Shown here: piece by piece, positions 44,891-53,803 of the stretch | Position numbering within the stretch: the stretch's first letter is position 1 | How the letters are laid out: each line of letters starts with the position of its first letter | Source of the DNA: Roseomonas sp. | GTDB taxonomy: Bacteria; Pseudomonadota; Alphaproteobacteria; Acetobacterales; Acetobacteraceae | Length of the DNA stretch: 58,433 nucleotides | Direction: 5' to 3' | Assembly: GCA_020249865.1 (NCBI GenBank) | Contig: JADCEV010000032.1 | Coordinates: 1 to 58,433, forward strand | Notes under the pieces: model-generated | The model's input: only the letters and a program-made list of their open reading frames with translations | What the model was told of the DNA's origin: nothing | Databases searched by the model: none | Translations under genes and position numbers: made by a program

Positions 44891-45964
44891 ATGCGTTGGT
44901 CTTCAGGCCTGATCTGCTGCCTGCTGGTGCTGATCCTGGCGCCCATGCGGCTTGCCTTGGCGCAGAGCGCGCCCATTCTGGATGCCGCGCGCGTTCTGGG
45001 CCTGCCGGCTTCCAACAATGCGGATCTTGAGCGTTTTCTGCGCCTGAATACGCCGCGTGCCTTTGCCGTGGGACCGAATGGCGCCATGGGTTGGCAGGCC
45101 GGTGGTGGCGACGCTGCCTTTGTCGAACAAAGGGCCATAGCCAGTTGTGAAAGACGCGCTGGCGCCGGCAATTGCGCCGTGGTGCTGCGTGATCTGGCAA
45201 TTGTGCGGCCGGGGCGCGAATGGGCACCCGCCCCACCGCCCGCCAATATCGGCATCTCCTCCATGGCGCATGATACGGTGCCGGATAATCGCTTTATCTG
45301 GTGGGGGCCGCAGCAGGCGCGCGGGGTTTTGGTTTTTGCCCATGGCCGGGGTGAGCGCGCCGGAAGGGGAGTGGGCATGGATGATTCGCGGGGTTCCCAA
45401 CCGCAAAGCTGGACCCGACACTTCAATAATGCCGGCTATGATGTCTGGCGCTTTGATCGCCATCCAAATTCGGATGAAACCGCGCGCGCAGCGCGCTGGC
45501 TGCGAACCGATTTGGCGGAGCTGCGCCGCCGCGGATATCGGCATATCATTGTGGCGGGGCAATCGCGCGGCGGGTGGAACGCCATGATGGTGTTGGATCA
45601 GCCAGGACTTGCCGATGTGGTGATCGCTATTGCCTCAGCCGCACATGGCCGTGGTGCTGACGCCAGAAACGATCCGCAGTGGCAACAGATCAGCCAATTG
45701 GAGGCGATCCTTGCCGCCGGCCAGGCATCATCCCAGGCGCGGCTGGCGGCGGCGAATTTTCGCGACGATCCTTATGATGCTGAACCGGAACGGCGCGCCG
45801 CCCTGATGCGGCAATATGGCCAGCGCTTTGCCGGGTTCCTGTTGATTGACCGCCCTGAGGGTCTGATTGGCCATAGTGCGGGCGCGAGTTCCGCCTTCAA
45901 TGCTCGCTACGGGGCGTGCTTGCTGAATTTCGCGACTGCGGCGCGCCCGCCGGCAAGTTGTTGA
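44891..45964 (+). CDS. Secreted alpha/beta-hydrolase-like protein (tandem copy 2)
   Basis: A 357-residue paralog of the preceding gene, closely similar along its whole length. It has a signal peptide ('LICCLLVLILAPMRLALAQ'), '[20 protein letters not shown]' with the paired Cys in 'ERRAGAGNCAVVLRDLAIV', nucleophile elbow '[16 protein letters not shown]' (Ser225), and the end 'YGACLLNFATAARPPASC'. It differs from copy 1 by an insertion of about 8 residues after 'VLVFAHGRGE'. A GGGGGAAAC site precedes the ATG at 44891. Its last 58 bp overlap the 3' end of the convergent amine oxidase gene. Likely a gene duplication with shared periplasmic function. Confidence 0.75.
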   Translation: MRWSSGLICCLLVLILAPMRLALAQSAPILDAARVLGLPASNNADLERFLRLNTPRAFAVGPNGAMGWQAGGGDAAFVEQRAIASCERRAGAGNCAVVLRDLAIVRPGREWAPAPPPANIGISSMAHDTVPDNRFIWWGPQQARGVLVFAHGRGERAGRGVGMDDSRGSQPQSWTRHFNNAGYDVWRFDRHPNSDETARAARWLRTDLAELRRRGYRHIIVAGQSRGGWNAMMVLDQPGLADVVIAIASAAHGRGADARNDPQWQQISQLEAILAAGQASSQARLAAANFRDDPYDAEPERRAALMRQYGQRFAGFLLIDRPEGLIGHSAGASSAFNARYGACLLNFATAARPPASC

Positions 45965-47190
45965 GCAGCAGCCTCCCCACTCAACCAAGCGCCCGCAACA
46001 GTCGCGGCATAGCGCGGGTGGCAGGCCTCACCCGCAAAGATCAGCCGCCCATTGCCAAGCGGTTCCGCCAGCACGCGCCGCGCCGCCTGCGCGCCTGGAA
46101 TGGCGTGGCTATAGCTGCCAAGGAAATGCGGGTCCTCGCCCCATTCGGTGATGATGGGCGGGCCGAGAGCGGCTGCGGCTTCCACGCCAAAGACGCGGGC
46201 GAATTCTGCACGCGCATGTGCTTCGGTCGCGCGCTTGCCGGCGCGGGATAATTCCCAAGCGAGGGAACCACCGATGAAGGCAAGCATCACCGGCGCGCCA
46301 AAGGGCCGCGCGATCCAGGAAATGGGCCGATCACCAGGTGTGGCGATATCGCGCCGGAGGCTGGCGAAAGCACCGAATTCCGGCAGCACGCCCGGTGGGA
46401 TGGGAAAGGCGAGCTTGCTCAGCAAGCCAAGCGGTAGCGCCTTGATCGCCGCGTGCTTTTCGGCGGGCAGATCAGGCGTGAAGGCAATGCTGTCTTGCGC
46501 CAGCACACCGGTTGATACCGTGATGATGGCGGCGCGCGCGCGGATACGCCCGAAAGCGCCGCTGGCTTCAACATCCTTGCTGCGCCAATCGATTTGCGTC
46601 ACGGGCGCATTCAGTTGTATCGGTAACCCTTCAGCCAAGGTGCTGACCAAGGTGCCAAGACCGCGGCGGAGCAAAAGATTTGGGCCATCCAGCGCGGTAG
46701 CGGCGAAATCATGCAGGCTCATCCGCGCAAGTTCGGCGGCACAAATCTGCGCCCCTTCCCAATGGGCGACCAGCGGATCAAAGCGCTCGCCTTCAGGTGC
46801 TGCGTCTGAAGCCGGGCGATCTGGCGCGCCATCCGCGGCGGCGGCTTCAATCACGCGCCAGAAGCGATCCTCGGCCGCCGCAAAGGCGCGGCGTTCGGCA
46901 GTGGTGGCGAAGCGGCCTTCGGTAAACAGCAGGCGTTGGCGCAGCTTGTCGTGATCCATCGATTCAAAACCGAGTGTCTCGGCCAACGCGGTCAGTGGAT
47001 TGTCATGCGCCTGATGCAGCCAGGAAGCGCCATGATCAAAGCCTGTCGCATCGGTATAGGCGCGCCCGCCAATGCGGTCCTTCGCTTCCAACACCAGGCA
47101 GGACAGCCCGCGTGAGCGCAATGCGCGCGCCGCGGCAATGCCGGCGACGCCAGCGCCAATGACCAGCACATCGGGTGCTTCAGCGCTCAT
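45907..47190 (-). CDS. FAD-dependent amine oxidoreductase
   Basis: A 427-residue flavin monoamine oxidase family protein. The FAD site is 'VLVIGAGVAGIAAARALRSR' followed by 'LVLEAKDRIGGRAYTD' and 'FDHGASWLH'. The C-terminal FAD contact is 'NGRLIFAGEACHPRYAATVA'. The chain ends with a short tail 'GGRAAVAKFSKHAP' that runs 58 bp into the convergent hydrolase gene. No signal peptide, so cytosolic. It is 55 bp downstream of the aminotransferase gene on the same strand. Substrate (polyamine or other amine) cannot be read from the sequence. Confidence 0.87.
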   Translation of the reverse strand: MSAEAPDVLVIGAGVAGIAAARALRSRGLSCLVLEAKDRIGGRAYTDATGFDHGASWLHQAHDNPLTALAETLGFESMDHDKLRQRLLFTEGRFATTAERRAFAAAEDRFWRVIEAAAADGAPDRPASDAAPEGERFDPLVAHWEGAQICAAELARMSLHDFAATALDGPNLLLRRGLGTLVSTLAEGLPIQLNAPVTQIDWRSKDVEASGAFGRIRARAAIITVSTGVLAQDSIAFTPDLPAEKHAAIKALPLGLLSKLAFPIPPGVLPEFGAFASLRRDIATPGDRPISWIARPFGAPVMLAFIGGSLAWELSRAGKRATEAHARAEFARVFGVEAAAALGPPIITEWGEDPHFLGSYSHAIPGAQAARRVLAEPLGNGRLIFAGEACHPRYAATVAGAWLSGEAAAQQLAGGRAAVAKFSKHAP

Positions 47191-47245
47191 GCAGCGCCTT
47201 CAGTGTAGGGCGTGACCCGTGACGACGAGTCACGCTGCCAGGCCT

Positions 47246-48430
47246 TTACGCATTCCCGCTGAGATACGCCATCGCCACCTGCACCCCGCCCGATTGATGT
47301 GGCACGCCGGCAGCGCGCAGCCCCATTTCAACCCCGCCCAAGGTGCCGATCAATTGCAGATCACCGAAATCGCCCAAATGGCCAATGCGGAAAACGCGGT
47401 CATTCAATTGGCCAAGCCCATTGCCCAGGCTCATGTTGAAGCGTTCCAGGATGGTGGCGCGGAGCGCATTGGCGCTATGGCCTTCCGGCAGGCGCACCGC
47501 CGTCAGCACGGATGAGTAATGTCGCGGATCGGCGCATTGAATTTCAAAGCCCCAGTGGCGCACGGCGCGGCGTGCCGCTTCCGCGTGCCGGTCATGCCTG
47601 GCGAAGACGTTATCCAGGCCCTCTTCCAGCAGCATATCCACCGCCGCATCCAGCCCGTACAAAAGATTGGTCGCCGGCGTATAGGGGAAGTATCCGGTGG
47701 CGTTGGAAGCGATCATTGGCTGCCAATCCCAAAAGCTGCGCGGCAGCTTGGCGGTTTCACTCGCCTTCAGCGCCTTGGCGCTGATCGCGTTGAAGGATAG
47801 CCCCGGCGGCAGCATCAGCCCCTTCTGTGAGCCCGATACGGTGACATCCACGCCCCATTCATCATGCCGGTAATCCATGGACCCGAGTGAGGAAATGGTA
47901 TCCACCAGCAAAAGGGCAGGGTGGCCGGCAGCATCCATGGCACGACGCACTTCGCCAATGCGCGATGTGGCACCGGTGCTGGTTTCATTATGCACAACGG
48001 CCACGGCTTTGATGGCATGGGCCTTGTCTTCACGAAGCCGGGCTTCAATAGCCTCCACATCCGCGCCGCGGCGCCAATCGGTGCGCGCGTAATCCGTCAC
48101 GATCCCAAGGCGCGATGCCATTTCGTGCCACAAATGGGCAAACCAGCCGGTTTCGCACATCAGCACCCGGTCGCCGGGGGAAAGCGTATTGGCCAAAGCG
48201 GCTTCCCAGGCGCCGGTGCCGCTGGCGGGGTAGATCACCACCGGGCCTTTGGTCTTGAAAACATGGCGGATTTTCTCGAGCACCGCCTTGCCGAAGATGC
48301 CGAAATCCGGTCCGCGATGGTCCATGGTGGGGTTGTCCATCGCGCGCAGCACGCGGTCCGGCACATTGCTCGGCCCTGGGATTTGCAGGAAATGGCGCCC
48401 GGCGGTGGGCTTGGATTGGAAGTAAGCCAT
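47246..48430 (-). CDS. Class V aminotransferase, serine-glyoxylate type
   Basis: A 394-residue PLP enzyme. 'GRHFLQIPGPSNVPDRVLRA' at the N-terminus, 'HRGPDFGIFGKAVLEKI', 'VIYPASGTGAWEAALANTLS' and the Schiff-base lysine in 'VTVSGSQKGLMLPPGLSF' match serine-glyoxylate and alanine-glyoxylate aminotransferases. The C-terminal 'RIGHLGDFGDLQLIGTLGGV' is typical. It transfers the amino group of serine (or alanine) to glyoxylate, giving glycine. The ATG at 48430 starts the conserved region. It is divergent (91 bp) from the large FAD/Fe-S dehydrogenase, which may supply glyoxylate. Confidence 0.9.
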   Translation of the reverse strand: MAYFQSKPTAGRHFLQIPGPSNVPDRVLRAMDNPTMDHRGPDFGIFGKAVLEKIRHVFKTKGPVVIYPASGTGAWEAALANTLSPGDRVLMCETGWFAHLWHEMASRLGIVTDYARTDWRRGADVEAIEARLREDKAHAIKAVAVVHNETSTGATSRIGEVRRAMDAAGHPALLLVDTISSLGSMDYRHDEWGVDVTVSGSQKGLMLPPGLSFNAISAKALKASETAKLPRSFWDWQPMIASNATGYFPYTPATNLLYGLDAAVDMLLEEGLDNVFARHDRHAEAARRAVRHWGFEIQCADPRHYSSVLTAVRLPEGHSANALRATILERFNMSLGNGLGQLNDRVFRIGHLGDFGDLQLIGTLGGVEMGLRAAGVPHQSGGVQVAMAYLSGNA

Positions 48431-48521
48431 GATGGAATCCTTGTTTGAGGCCCCTACATGGGCGAAACCCCCCATTCATGCCAAGACCACCCCTGCAGAA
48501 GCCGTTTTTGGACCCTAAAGA

Positions 48522-51437
48522 ATGAATGCCCTGCCCCCTGGCCGGATCACCCCCGGAGACCCCCGCCTGGCCGCGCGCCTCCGCCGCGAGACCGGTGCCG
48601 AGGTGCTGTTCCGCCCCGCAGATCGCGGCCGCTATGCCACCGATGCTTCCATCTATCAGCAGGAACCGATCGGGGTGGTGGTGCCGCGCTCGCTGGCCGA
48701 TGTAGAAGCGGCTTTGGCGATTTGCCGGGAAGAAGGCGTACCCCTTTTGCCAAGGGGTGGCGGCACCAGCCAATGCGGGCAGACCGTCAATCGCGCCCTG
48801 GTGCTGGATTGCACGAAGTACCTGAGGCGCGTGCTAGAGGTTGATGCCAAGGCGGGTGTGGCGCGGGTCGAGCCCGGCATTACGCTCGGTGCGCTGAATG
48901 ATGCGCTGAAGGCCCATGGGCTGTTCTATCCGGTGGACCCTTCCACCTGGCAGCGCTGCACCATTGGCGGGATGGCGGGGAATAATTCTTGCGGATCGAA
49001 ATCCATCCGCTACGGGCTGATGGCCGATAATGTGCTGGCGATTGACGCGCTGCTGGCCGATGGGTCTCGGTTTCGCTTTGGCGACCTGCCCGACAATTTG
49101 GGCGCCGAAGTGCCGGGCGGCATTGCCGATCTGATCCAGCGCCTGCGCGCGCTTGGGGCGCGCGAAGCCGAGGAGATCGCGGCCCGCTTCCCCGAACAGC
49201 TTCGTCGTGTGGGTGGCTATAACATCGAAGCGCTGACACCGGCGGCGCGGGCAGCCGGGCGCGGCAATCTGGCGCGGCTGCTGGTGGGATCGGAAGGCAC
49301 CTTGGCTTTCTCGGCAGCGCTTGATTTGAAGCTGTGGCCGATCAAGCCGCGCAAGGTTTTGGGCATTTGCCAATTCCCGAGTTTCCGCAAGGCGATGGAA
49401 GCATCGAAGCATCTGGTTTCGCTGATGCCGGAAGCGGTGGAGCTGGTGGATCGCACCATGATGGATCTGGGGCGTTCCATCCCGATCTATCGCGCGACGA
49501 TTGACAAGATGCTGATCGGCGAACCGGATAGCCTGCTGATCGTGGAATTCCACGGCCAGGAAGATGGCCCACTGATGCGGGATTTGGCGCGGCTGGATGA
49601 AATGATGGCGGATCTGGGCCATCCCGGCCAGGTGGTGCGCGCGACTGATGCCGGTTTTCAGGCCGCGATCGCTGAGGTGCGTGAAGCGGGCCTGAATATC
49701 ATGATGTCCATGAAGGGCGATGGTAAGCCGGTTTCCTTCATTGAGGATTGTGCGGTCGGTTTGGATGATCTGGCTGATTACACCGAAAGGCTGAATGAGG
49801 TTTTCGCCAAGCACGGCACCAAGGGCACCTGGTATGCGCATGCATCCGTGGGCTGCCTGCATGTGCGGCCTGTGCTGAACATGAAGGATGGCGCGGAAGT
49901 GGCGAAAATGCGCGCCATTGCCGAAGAATGCTTCGCCCTGGTGCGGGAATATAAGGGCAGCCATTCCGGCGAACATGGTGATGGCATTGTGCGGTCTGAA
50001 TTCCATCGCCCGATGTTTGGCGATAGGATCGTCACCGCTTTTGAGGAAGTGAAGGACGCGTTTGACCCAAGCGGGCTGTTGAACCCCAATCGCATCACGC
50101 GCCCGCCGCGCATGGATGACCGCAGCCTGTTCCGCTACGCGCCGGATTACGCTGCCGATCCGGCGATAACGCCCGTCCTGGATTGGTCCGATTATCCCGG
50201 CCCGCTCGGCGGCCTGCTGAGCGCGGTTGAGATGTGCAACAACAACGGCACCTGCCGGAAGTTTGATGCCAATGTGATGTGCCCATCCTATCGCGCCACG
50301 CGCGACGAGGCGCATTTGACGCGCGGGCGGGCGAATACGCTGCGCCTGGCGCTCACGGGCCAATTGGGGCCAGATGCTTTGGCAGGCGATGAAGTTGCCG
50401 CCGCCATGGCGCTGTGCGTTTCCTGCAAGGGCTGCAAGCGCGAATGCCCAACCGGCGTGGATATGGCGCGCATGAAGATCGAGGCTTTGGCCGCGCGCGC
50501 CAAGCGCCATGGCGTGCCCTTGCGTGAACGCCTGATCGCGCGCCTGCCGCGCATGGCGCGCTTCGCTTCCATGGCGCCCATCCTGTTCAATCTGCGCGAT
50601 ATGATCCCCGGCCTGCCGGCACTGACGCAAAGCATGCTGGGCCTGGCGGCTGACAGGCGCCTGCCGCGTTTTCGCGGTGATGTCTTCCATGATTGGGAAT
50701 TGCGTGCGCCGGATGGCAGGGCGCATGAGGTGATCCTGCTGCCCGATGCCTTCAACCGGTATTTTGAGCCGGAAAATCTGCGCGCCGCCATCCGTGTGCT
50801 GCGCGCGGCAGGCTATGATCCTGCCGTGGCGCGGCCGCCACGTGGCATGCGCCCCCTGGATGAAGGCCGCACGCTGCTCGCCGCCGGGATGGTGGACGAA
50901 GCGCGCACCGAAGCGCGCCGCGTGATAGCGGCCCTGGCGCCCTTCGCATCGCCGGTGGTGGGCATTGAACCTTCGTCACTCACGACCTTGCGCGATGAAT
51001 TCCTGGTATTGCTGCCCGGCGAGGAAAGCCGCGCCTTGGCCAAGCGCGCCTTGCTGCTGAGCGAATTGCTGGAACGCGACAAGCCGGCGCTGGCCTTCAA
51101 GCCTGTAGAAGCCACCGTGCATATCCACGGCCATTGCCACCAAAAGGCTTTTGGTGCCTTCCCGGCCGCGGTCGCGCTCTTGAAGCGCATCCCTGGGGTG
51201 ACGGTGAAGCCCATCACCTCTTCCTGCTGCGGCATGGCGGGGGCTTTTGGCTATCAGGCAGAAAGCCTGGAAGCATCCAAGGCCATGGCGGAATTGTCGC
51301 TGCTGCCCGCGGTACGCGCCGCTGCGGCCCAGGATTTCATCATCGCTGATGGCACATCCTGCCGGCATCAGATTGGTGATTTGGGCGGGCGAGAGGCGAT
51401 TCATTCCGTGCGGCTTCTGGACCGCGCCCTGTCATGA
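48522..51437 (+). CDS. FAD and Fe-S 2-hydroxyacid dehydrogenase (D-lactate/glycolate type fusion)
   Basis: A 971-residue fusion. The N-terminal FAD (PCMH) domain has 'LLPRGGGTSQCGQTVNRALV' and 'GGMAGNNSCGSKSIRYGLMA'. A FAD-oxidase C-terminal domain includes 'GTWYAHASVGCLHVRPVLNM' and 'SHSGEHGDGIVRSEFH'. The C-terminal third is GlcF-like, with Fe-S ligands 'MCNNNGTCRKFDANVMCPSY' and 'CVSCKGCKRECPTGVDM', then CCG domains 'HGHCHQKAFG' and 'SSCCGMAGAFGY'. It resembles respiratory D-lactate / D-2-hydroxyacid dehydrogenases that pass electrons to quinone. The substrate could be D-lactate, glycolate or D-2-hydroxyglutarate. It heads an operon with overlapping genes. Confidence 0.88.
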   Translation: MNALPPGRITPGDPRLAARLRRETGAEVLFRPADRGRYATDASIYQQEPIGVVVPRSLADVEAALAICREEGVPLLPRGGGTSQCGQTVNRALVLDCTKYLRRVLEVDAKAGVARVEPGITLGALNDALKAHGLFYPVDPSTWQRCTIGGMAGNNSCGSKSIRYGLMADNVLAIDALLADGSRFRFGDLPDNLGAEVPGGIADLIQRLRALGAREAEEIAARFPEQLRRVGGYNIEALTPAARAAGRGNLARLLVGSEGTLAFSAALDLKLWPIKPRKVLGICQFPSFRKAMEASKHLVSLMPEAVELVDRTMMDLGRSIPIYRATIDKMLIGEPDSLLIVEFHGQEDGPLMRDLARLDEMMADLGHPGQVVRATDAGFQAAIAEVREAGLNIMMSMKGDGKPVSFIEDCAVGLDDLADYTERLNEVFAKHGTKGTWYAHASVGCLHVRPVLNMKDGAEVAKMRAIAEECFALVREYKGSHSGEHGDGIVRSEFHRPMFGDRIVTAFEEVKDAFDPSGLLNPNRITRPPRMDDRSLFRYAPDYAADPAITPVLDWSDYPGPLGGLLSAVEMCNNNGTCRKFDANVMCPSYRATRDEAHLTRGRANTLRLALTGQLGPDALAGDEVAAAMALCVSCKGCKRECPTGVDMARMKIEALAARAKRHGVPLRERLIARLPRMARFASMAPILFNLRDMIPGLPALTQSMLGLAADRRLPRFRGDVFHDWELRAPDGRAHEVILLPDAFNRYFEPENLRAAIRVLRAAGYDPAVARPPRGMRPLDEGRTLLAAGMVDEARTEARRVIAALAPFASPVVGIEPSSLTTLRDEFLVLLPGEESRALAKRALLLSELLERDKPALAFKPVEATVHIHGHCHQKAFGAFPAAVALLKRIPGVTVKPITSSCCGMAGAFGYQAESLEASKAMAELSLLPAVRAAAAQDFIIADGTSCRHQIGDLGGREAIHSVRLLDRALS

Positions 51438-52006
51438 CCGATGCTGAAGCCATCCGCGCCTTCTGGTATGCCAAAGGGCGCGACACATATCGCTCGCTCT
51501 GGTTTCAGAAAAACGACGAATTTGACGCGGAAATCCGCGCGCGTTTCGGCGCACTGATCCGCCCGGCGCGGGAAGGGGCGTTCGATTCCTGGGCGGCCTC
51601 TCCGGAAGGTGCGCTGGCGCTGCTGATCCTGCTGGATCAATTCCCACGCAATCTATTCCGCGGTAGCGCGGAAGCCTTTGCGAGTGACGCGCATGCGCGC
51701 GCCATTGCGCGCCAGGTGGTACTGGAAAAGCGTTTTGATATGCAGGTTGGTCCTTTCGAAAAACCCTTTCTCTATCTGCCTTTTGAACATAGTGAAGCCA
51801 TGGCGGACCAGGATTTGTCGGTGGCATTGTTTGAAGGCTTGCGCGATATTCCGCATCATGCCCGCGAAAGAGGCACGATTGATTATGCCTGGCGGCATCG
51901 CGTGGTGATCCAGGAATTCGGACGTTTCCCGCATCGCAATGCTGCACTTGGGCGGGTTTCAACCCCGGCCGAACAGGCCTGGCTTACTGCCGGAGGAGGC
52001 TTCTGA
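51434..52006 (+). CDS. DUF924 family protein
   Basis: A 190-residue protein of the DUF924 (YbgA-unrelated, TPR-like helical) family. 'FWYAKGRDTYRSLWFQKNDE' is followed by the hallmark 'ALLILLDQFPRNLFRGSAEA' and 'LPFEHSEAMADQDLSVALF', and it ends in 'RFPHRNAALGRVSTPAEQAW'. The family is widespread in proteobacteria and its function is unknown. Its ATG overlaps the dehydrogenase stop by 4 bp and its own stop overlaps the next start, so expression is tied to both. Confidence 0.85.
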   Translation: MTDAEAIRAFWYAKGRDTYRSLWFQKNDEFDAEIRARFGALIRPAREGAFDSWAASPEGALALLILLDQFPRNLFRGSAEAFASDAHARAIARQVVLEKRFDMQVGPFEKPFLYLPFEHSEAMADQDLSVALFEGLRDIPHHARERGTIDYAWRHRVVIQEFGRFPHRNAALGRVSTPAEQAWLTAGGGF

Positions 52007-52977
52007 TGGCGCTGCCGATTGCCATCATTGGCGCTGGGCTTGCCGGCATTGCGGCGGCGCGTGCGCTGATCGCGCGCGGCCATGCGGTGACGATCTTCGA
52101 CAAGGGTCGCGGCCCGGGCGGGCGCCTCGCGACACGGCGGATTGAAGCGGAAGGGCGCAGGCTGCAATTCGATCATGGCGCGCAATATCTGCGCGCCGAA
52201 AGTGCGGATTTCGCTTCTGCCTTGGTGGAAGCTGGAACCGCACCCTGGCCTGATGCGGCGCGGCGCGTTGGTGTGCCTTCCATGTCCGCCGTGCCGCGCG
52301 CCTTGCTTGGTGACATTCCTTGTTTTGCCTCACGCCATGTTGGGCAAGTCACCGGACCGCCCGGCGCTTGGATGCTGCGGCACTGGGATGCGCGGCTGGT
52401 GCGCCCGGGCAAGCCCTTGCCCGATACCGCGCCGGAAGAAGCCGGGCCTTTTGCCGCGGTGCTGCTGACGATGCCGGCGACGCAAGCGCGCGAGGTTCTG
52501 GGGCAACACGCGCCGGTCCTGCACGAAGCGCTTACGGCTATTCGTTATGCGCCGTGTTGGACAGTGATGGCAGCCTTCAACGCGCCGCTAGCCCTGCCGG
52601 ATACGCTGCGCCCTGAAGTGCATGCGATTGGTTGGGCGGCGCGCGATTCCGCCAAGCCAGGCCGCGATGCAAGCCAGGAAAATTGGGTGATACAGGCCGG
52701 CCCCGCCTGGACGCGTGCGCATCTGGAATTGACCGCGGAAGATATCGCGGCACCGTTATTGGCGGAACTGGCCAGCTTCAGCGCCGCGCCCTTGCCTGCG
52801 CCCTTCATGGCGGTGGCGCATCGCTGGCGCTATTCGCTGCTGGAAGCGCCCTTGAGCGAGCCATGTCTTTGGGATGCCACAACGCGCATCGGCTATGCCA
52901 GTGATGGCTGCATTGGCGGGCGTGCCGAAGCGGCCTGGCAAAGCGGTGCGGCGCTTGCGGCGCGGGTGCTGGCATGA
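52006..52977 (+). CDS. NAD(P)/FAD-dependent oxidoreductase (renalase-like)
   Basis: A 323-residue flavoprotein. The N-terminal Rossmann site 'IAIIGAGLAGIAAARALIAR' is followed by 'VTIFDKGRGPGGRLATRRIE' (the GRGPGGR loop typical of renalase-like proteins) and 'LQFDHGAQYLRAES'. The C-terminal FAD contact is 'RIGYASDGCIGGRAEAAWQS'. Bacterial renalase relatives oxidise aberrant reduced nicotinamide isomers, but this assignment is at family level only. Its ATG shares a base with the DUF924 stop, and its stop overlaps the next gene by 4 bp. Confidence 0.85.
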   Translation: MALPIAIIGAGLAGIAAARALIARGHAVTIFDKGRGPGGRLATRRIEAEGRRLQFDHGAQYLRAESADFASALVEAGTAPWPDAARRVGVPSMSAVPRALLGDIPCFASRHVGQVTGPPGAWMLRHWDARLVRPGKPLPDTAPEEAGPFAAVLLTMPATQAREVLGQHAPVLHEALTAIRYAPCWTVMAAFNAPLALPDTLRPEVHAIGWAARDSAKPGRDASQENWVIQAGPAWTRAHLELTAEDIAAPLLAELASFSAAPLPAPFMAVAHRWRYSLLEAPLSEPCLWDATTRIGYASDGCIGGRAEAAWQSGAALAARVLA

Positions 52978-53561
52978 AGCCCGCCCGCCCCGCTTTCGCT
53001 GGCGACATCACGGCAAGCCTGCATGAAGCCTTTCGGCTGCTGGCGGATGCTGTCCCGAACCGGCGCAGCCCCTTCCATACGCCAACGCTGGCCAGCCTGG
53101 ATGATGCAGGCGCACCCAGCTTGCGCACCGTTGTGCTGCGCGGCTTTGATGCCGGGTCTCGCCGCCTGCGCTTTCATACCGACCGTCGCAGTGACAAGGC
53201 ACGCGGCATGGCGCGTGATCCGCGCGTGATGATGCATTTCTATGATGCGGCCTTGCATATCCAGCTACGCGTGGTGGGCCAGGCGGCGCTTCATTTGGAT
53301 GATGCGGTGGCGGATGCCGCCTGGGCCGCCAGCCGATCGAGCAGCCGCATGTGCTATGCCGCCCCTGATGCCTCCGGCGCCATTGTGCCCGCCCCGCCCG
53401 CCGCACCGCAGGATGCGGAAATCGGTCGCCCGCATTTCGCTGCGGTGGTGATAGGCTTTCATCGGCTGGAATGGCTTTGGCTTGCCGCCGCCGGGCATCA
53501 ACGCGCGCGCTTCATTTGGGATGAAGCGGGCCAGCTTACCGCCGATTGGATCGCGCCATGA
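52974..53561 (+). CDS. Pyridoxamine 5'-phosphate oxidase-like FMN protein (Alr4036 type)
   Basis: A 195-residue FMN split-barrel protein. 'HTPTLASLDDAGAPSLRTVV' and 'LRFHTDRRSDKARGMARDPR' form the flavin-binding core of the Pyridox_oxase_2 group, with 'MMHFYDAALHIQLRVVGQA' following and the C-terminal 'LEWLWLAAAGHQRARFIWDE'. The true PNPOx C-terminal dimerisation domain is absent, so it may be a general FMN-binding reductase rather than a vitamin B6 enzyme. It overlaps the upstream renalase-like gene and the downstream DUF3253 gene by 4 bp each. Confidence 0.82.
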   Translation: MKPARPAFAGDITASLHEAFRLLADAVPNRRSPFHTPTLASLDDAGAPSLRTVVLRGFDAGSRRLRFHTDRRSDKARGMARDPRVMMHFYDAALHIQLRVVGQAALHLDDAVADAAWAASRSSSRMCYAAPDASGAIVPAPPAAPQDAEIGRPHFAAVVIGFHRLEWLWLAAAGHQRARFIWDEAGQLTADWIAP

Positions 53562-53803
53562 ATATCGAAGCCATCACCGCCACCATGCTCCGCATCGCCG
53601 CCGAACGCGGCCCGGAAAAAAGCATGTGCCCCACCGATGTGGCGCGCGCCGTCTCCGCCGAGAATTGGCGCCCATTATTGGGCGCAGTACGGCAAGTCGC
53701 TACAGAACTCGCACGCCAGGGCAAGATTGAAATCCTGCGCAAGGGCAAACCCATCAGCCCCGATGAAATGCGCGGCGTCATTCGCTTGAGGGCCACATCA
53801 TGA
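53558..53803 (+). CDS. DUF3253 family protein
   Basis: An 81-residue protein: 'ITATMLRIAAERGPEKSMCP', 'TDVARAVSAENWRPLLGAVR', then 'LARQGKIEILRKGKPI'. This is the compact winged-helix-like DUF3253 family. The pattern suggests a small helix-turn-helix fold, but DNA binding is not shown. The ATG at 53558 overlaps the previous stop by 4 bp and its own stop overlaps the DUF1499 gene by 4 bp. Confidence 0.75.
   Translation: MNIEAITATMLRIAAERGPEKSMCPTDVARAVSAENWRPLLGAVRQVATELARQGKIEILRKGKPISPDEMRGVIRLRATS

Noticed and set aside
47205-47240. GCGTGAC...GTCACGC inverted repeat between the amine oxidase and aminotransferase genes
   Set aside because: A 7-bp stem with a 12-base loop, no T-run, inside a same-strand gene pair; not convincing as a terminator.
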